From assembly GCF_905404315.1 (NCBI RefSeq), contig NC_066281.1, positions 11,808,001 through 11,872,000 of the forward strand: a DNA stretch of 64,000 nt, written 5' to 3'. Source of the stretch: Leptidea sinapis. Lineage: Eukaryota; Arthropoda; Insecta; Lepidoptera; Pieridae. The notes under the pieces are model-generated. The model had not been told where the DNA came from. It did no database searches and saw only the letters and a list, made by a program, of their open reading frames with translations. The position numbers were made by a program, and so were the translations under genes. This document shows, piece after piece, positions 63,129 through 64,000 of this stretch (its first letter is position 1; the number at the start of each line of letters is the position of its first letter).

Positions 63129-64000
63129 CCACAGTTATTCAAGTAACTAAGTTAGATTTAAGGAACCAAACTGATATGTTGAGCCATTTGCGGTATCGCC
63201 TTAATACGGCTACCACTGAGACATGCATGACTTAACCTTTGAGATAAGCATATTATTACTCATTAGATACCAAGACTTTATGTTGCCTCACATTCTTGAT
63301 AATGTAATGTTACACACATATTAGCGAACTTTCTAGAATCTGTGATAATACCAATAAGTAGGAACAAACATAAACTTATTATGCCTACTACTCTCTTAAG
63401 TCGAGTTAGTACCTTAGTCCTTTGTTAAGCGATGTACATATTGTATGCTTTTACAAAATGATCCCATAAATGTACAAAACAATTAGTGTTGCGAAATTAA
63501 AAAGAATATGAAACCTTTTTGTGGTAAAAGTTATAAAAACATAAACTGTTGAGTTGCGCACTAAAGAGCCATCTATCGAAGACTTTTTGAACTTCAATTC
63601 GTACTGTAAACAACAGTTCAAGTTAAAAGACGTTCAGTAGCATTTTTTACACTTCAGAACCTTATGATTATAAATTCAATTAACAATGATTGCTATAATT
63701 GGCATAACAAGGTGATTTCTTTATGAAACTCAACGTTCCTAAGTACCTACCATTGCCAAATACAAACTGGCTTTGTAGCGCCATCTCCATGAGGGAGTCG
63801 TAACTTGTATACTTCTTTCCTGAAAGCGAACTGAAAATGCACAGATGGCAGCACTAGTTGAATCTAAAGTCTGAACCAGTATCTGAACCTTCGTTTTAGA
63901 GGTCTGGTTTGGGCTGAAGTCTGTAGATGGCGTTTTACGCAAAAACCTTATAAGATTTTAGGTCACCTCAAAAAATCTGTAAATAATTTTTGTAGAGACT
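63129..64000. other. Unassigned stretch
   Basis: No gene recognised. 63560-63930 contains four GCCATCT/AGATGGC motifs in both orientations inside a less AT-rich patch, perhaps an unnamed repeat. Confidence 0.4.

Noticed and set aside
1..64000. CRISPR arrays, bacterial operons, riboswitches, phage features
   Set aside because: No direct-repeat/spacer pattern, no operon-like ORFs; composition and mobile elements are those of an animal nuclear genome.

Overview
This window looks like AT-rich, gene-poor nuclear DNA from an insect, most probably a moth or butterfly. The inference rests on three things: the base composition, non-autonomous Helitrons with lepidopteran-style ends (TCTNTACTAATATTATAAA at 5', GGGTCAGCTAG at 3', A|T insertion sites), and high-copy SINE and LINE tails of a kind I associate with lepidopteran genomes. 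I found no convincing host protein-coding gene, rRNA or CRISPR array. The only long open frame is a reverse transcriptase of a 5'-truncated LINE.

The window is a mosaic of mobile-element copies in both orientations. 0-20 kb: Penelope-like (PLE) terminal pieces, LINE 3' ends, two MITE families with CGGCCGTT ends, two facing Helitrons (10.2-11.3 kb), a cluster of tRNA-derived SINEs (9.6, 11.9, 12.3, 14.2 kb), a second tRNA-related SINE (15.9-17.1 kb) and a MITE triplicated internally (18.36-18.91 kb). 20-32 kb: LINE tails, SINEs, Helitrons and nested insertions, including a hAT MITE inside another MITE and a LINE tail inside a LINE. 32.4-34.3 kb: a visually perfect 950-bp tandem duplication. 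34-43 kb: PLE sequence with a GIY-YIG endonuclease fragment and hammerhead-ribozyme-bearing ends, plus more Helitrons. 43-56 kb: mostly decayed LINE 3' ends in AT-rich spacer. 57.0-60.5 kb: two 5'-truncated LINEs placed head to head. 60.6-63.1 kb: LINE and SINE tails and a PLE hairpin.

The most interesting signal is a dispersed repeat that reads as a type I hammerhead ribozyme. It has CTGAGGA, a 5-bp helix II, GAAA, a 3-bp helix III and a GTC cleavage triplet. The copy at 38529-38581 keeps every core base; seven others are decayed. A GIY-YIG endonuclease fragment lies about 75 bp from one copy, which fits Penelope-like retroelements, a group known to carry such ribozymes in their terminal repeats.

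All family names come from reading the sequence by eye. Copy boundaries are approximate unless a target-site duplication is stated.
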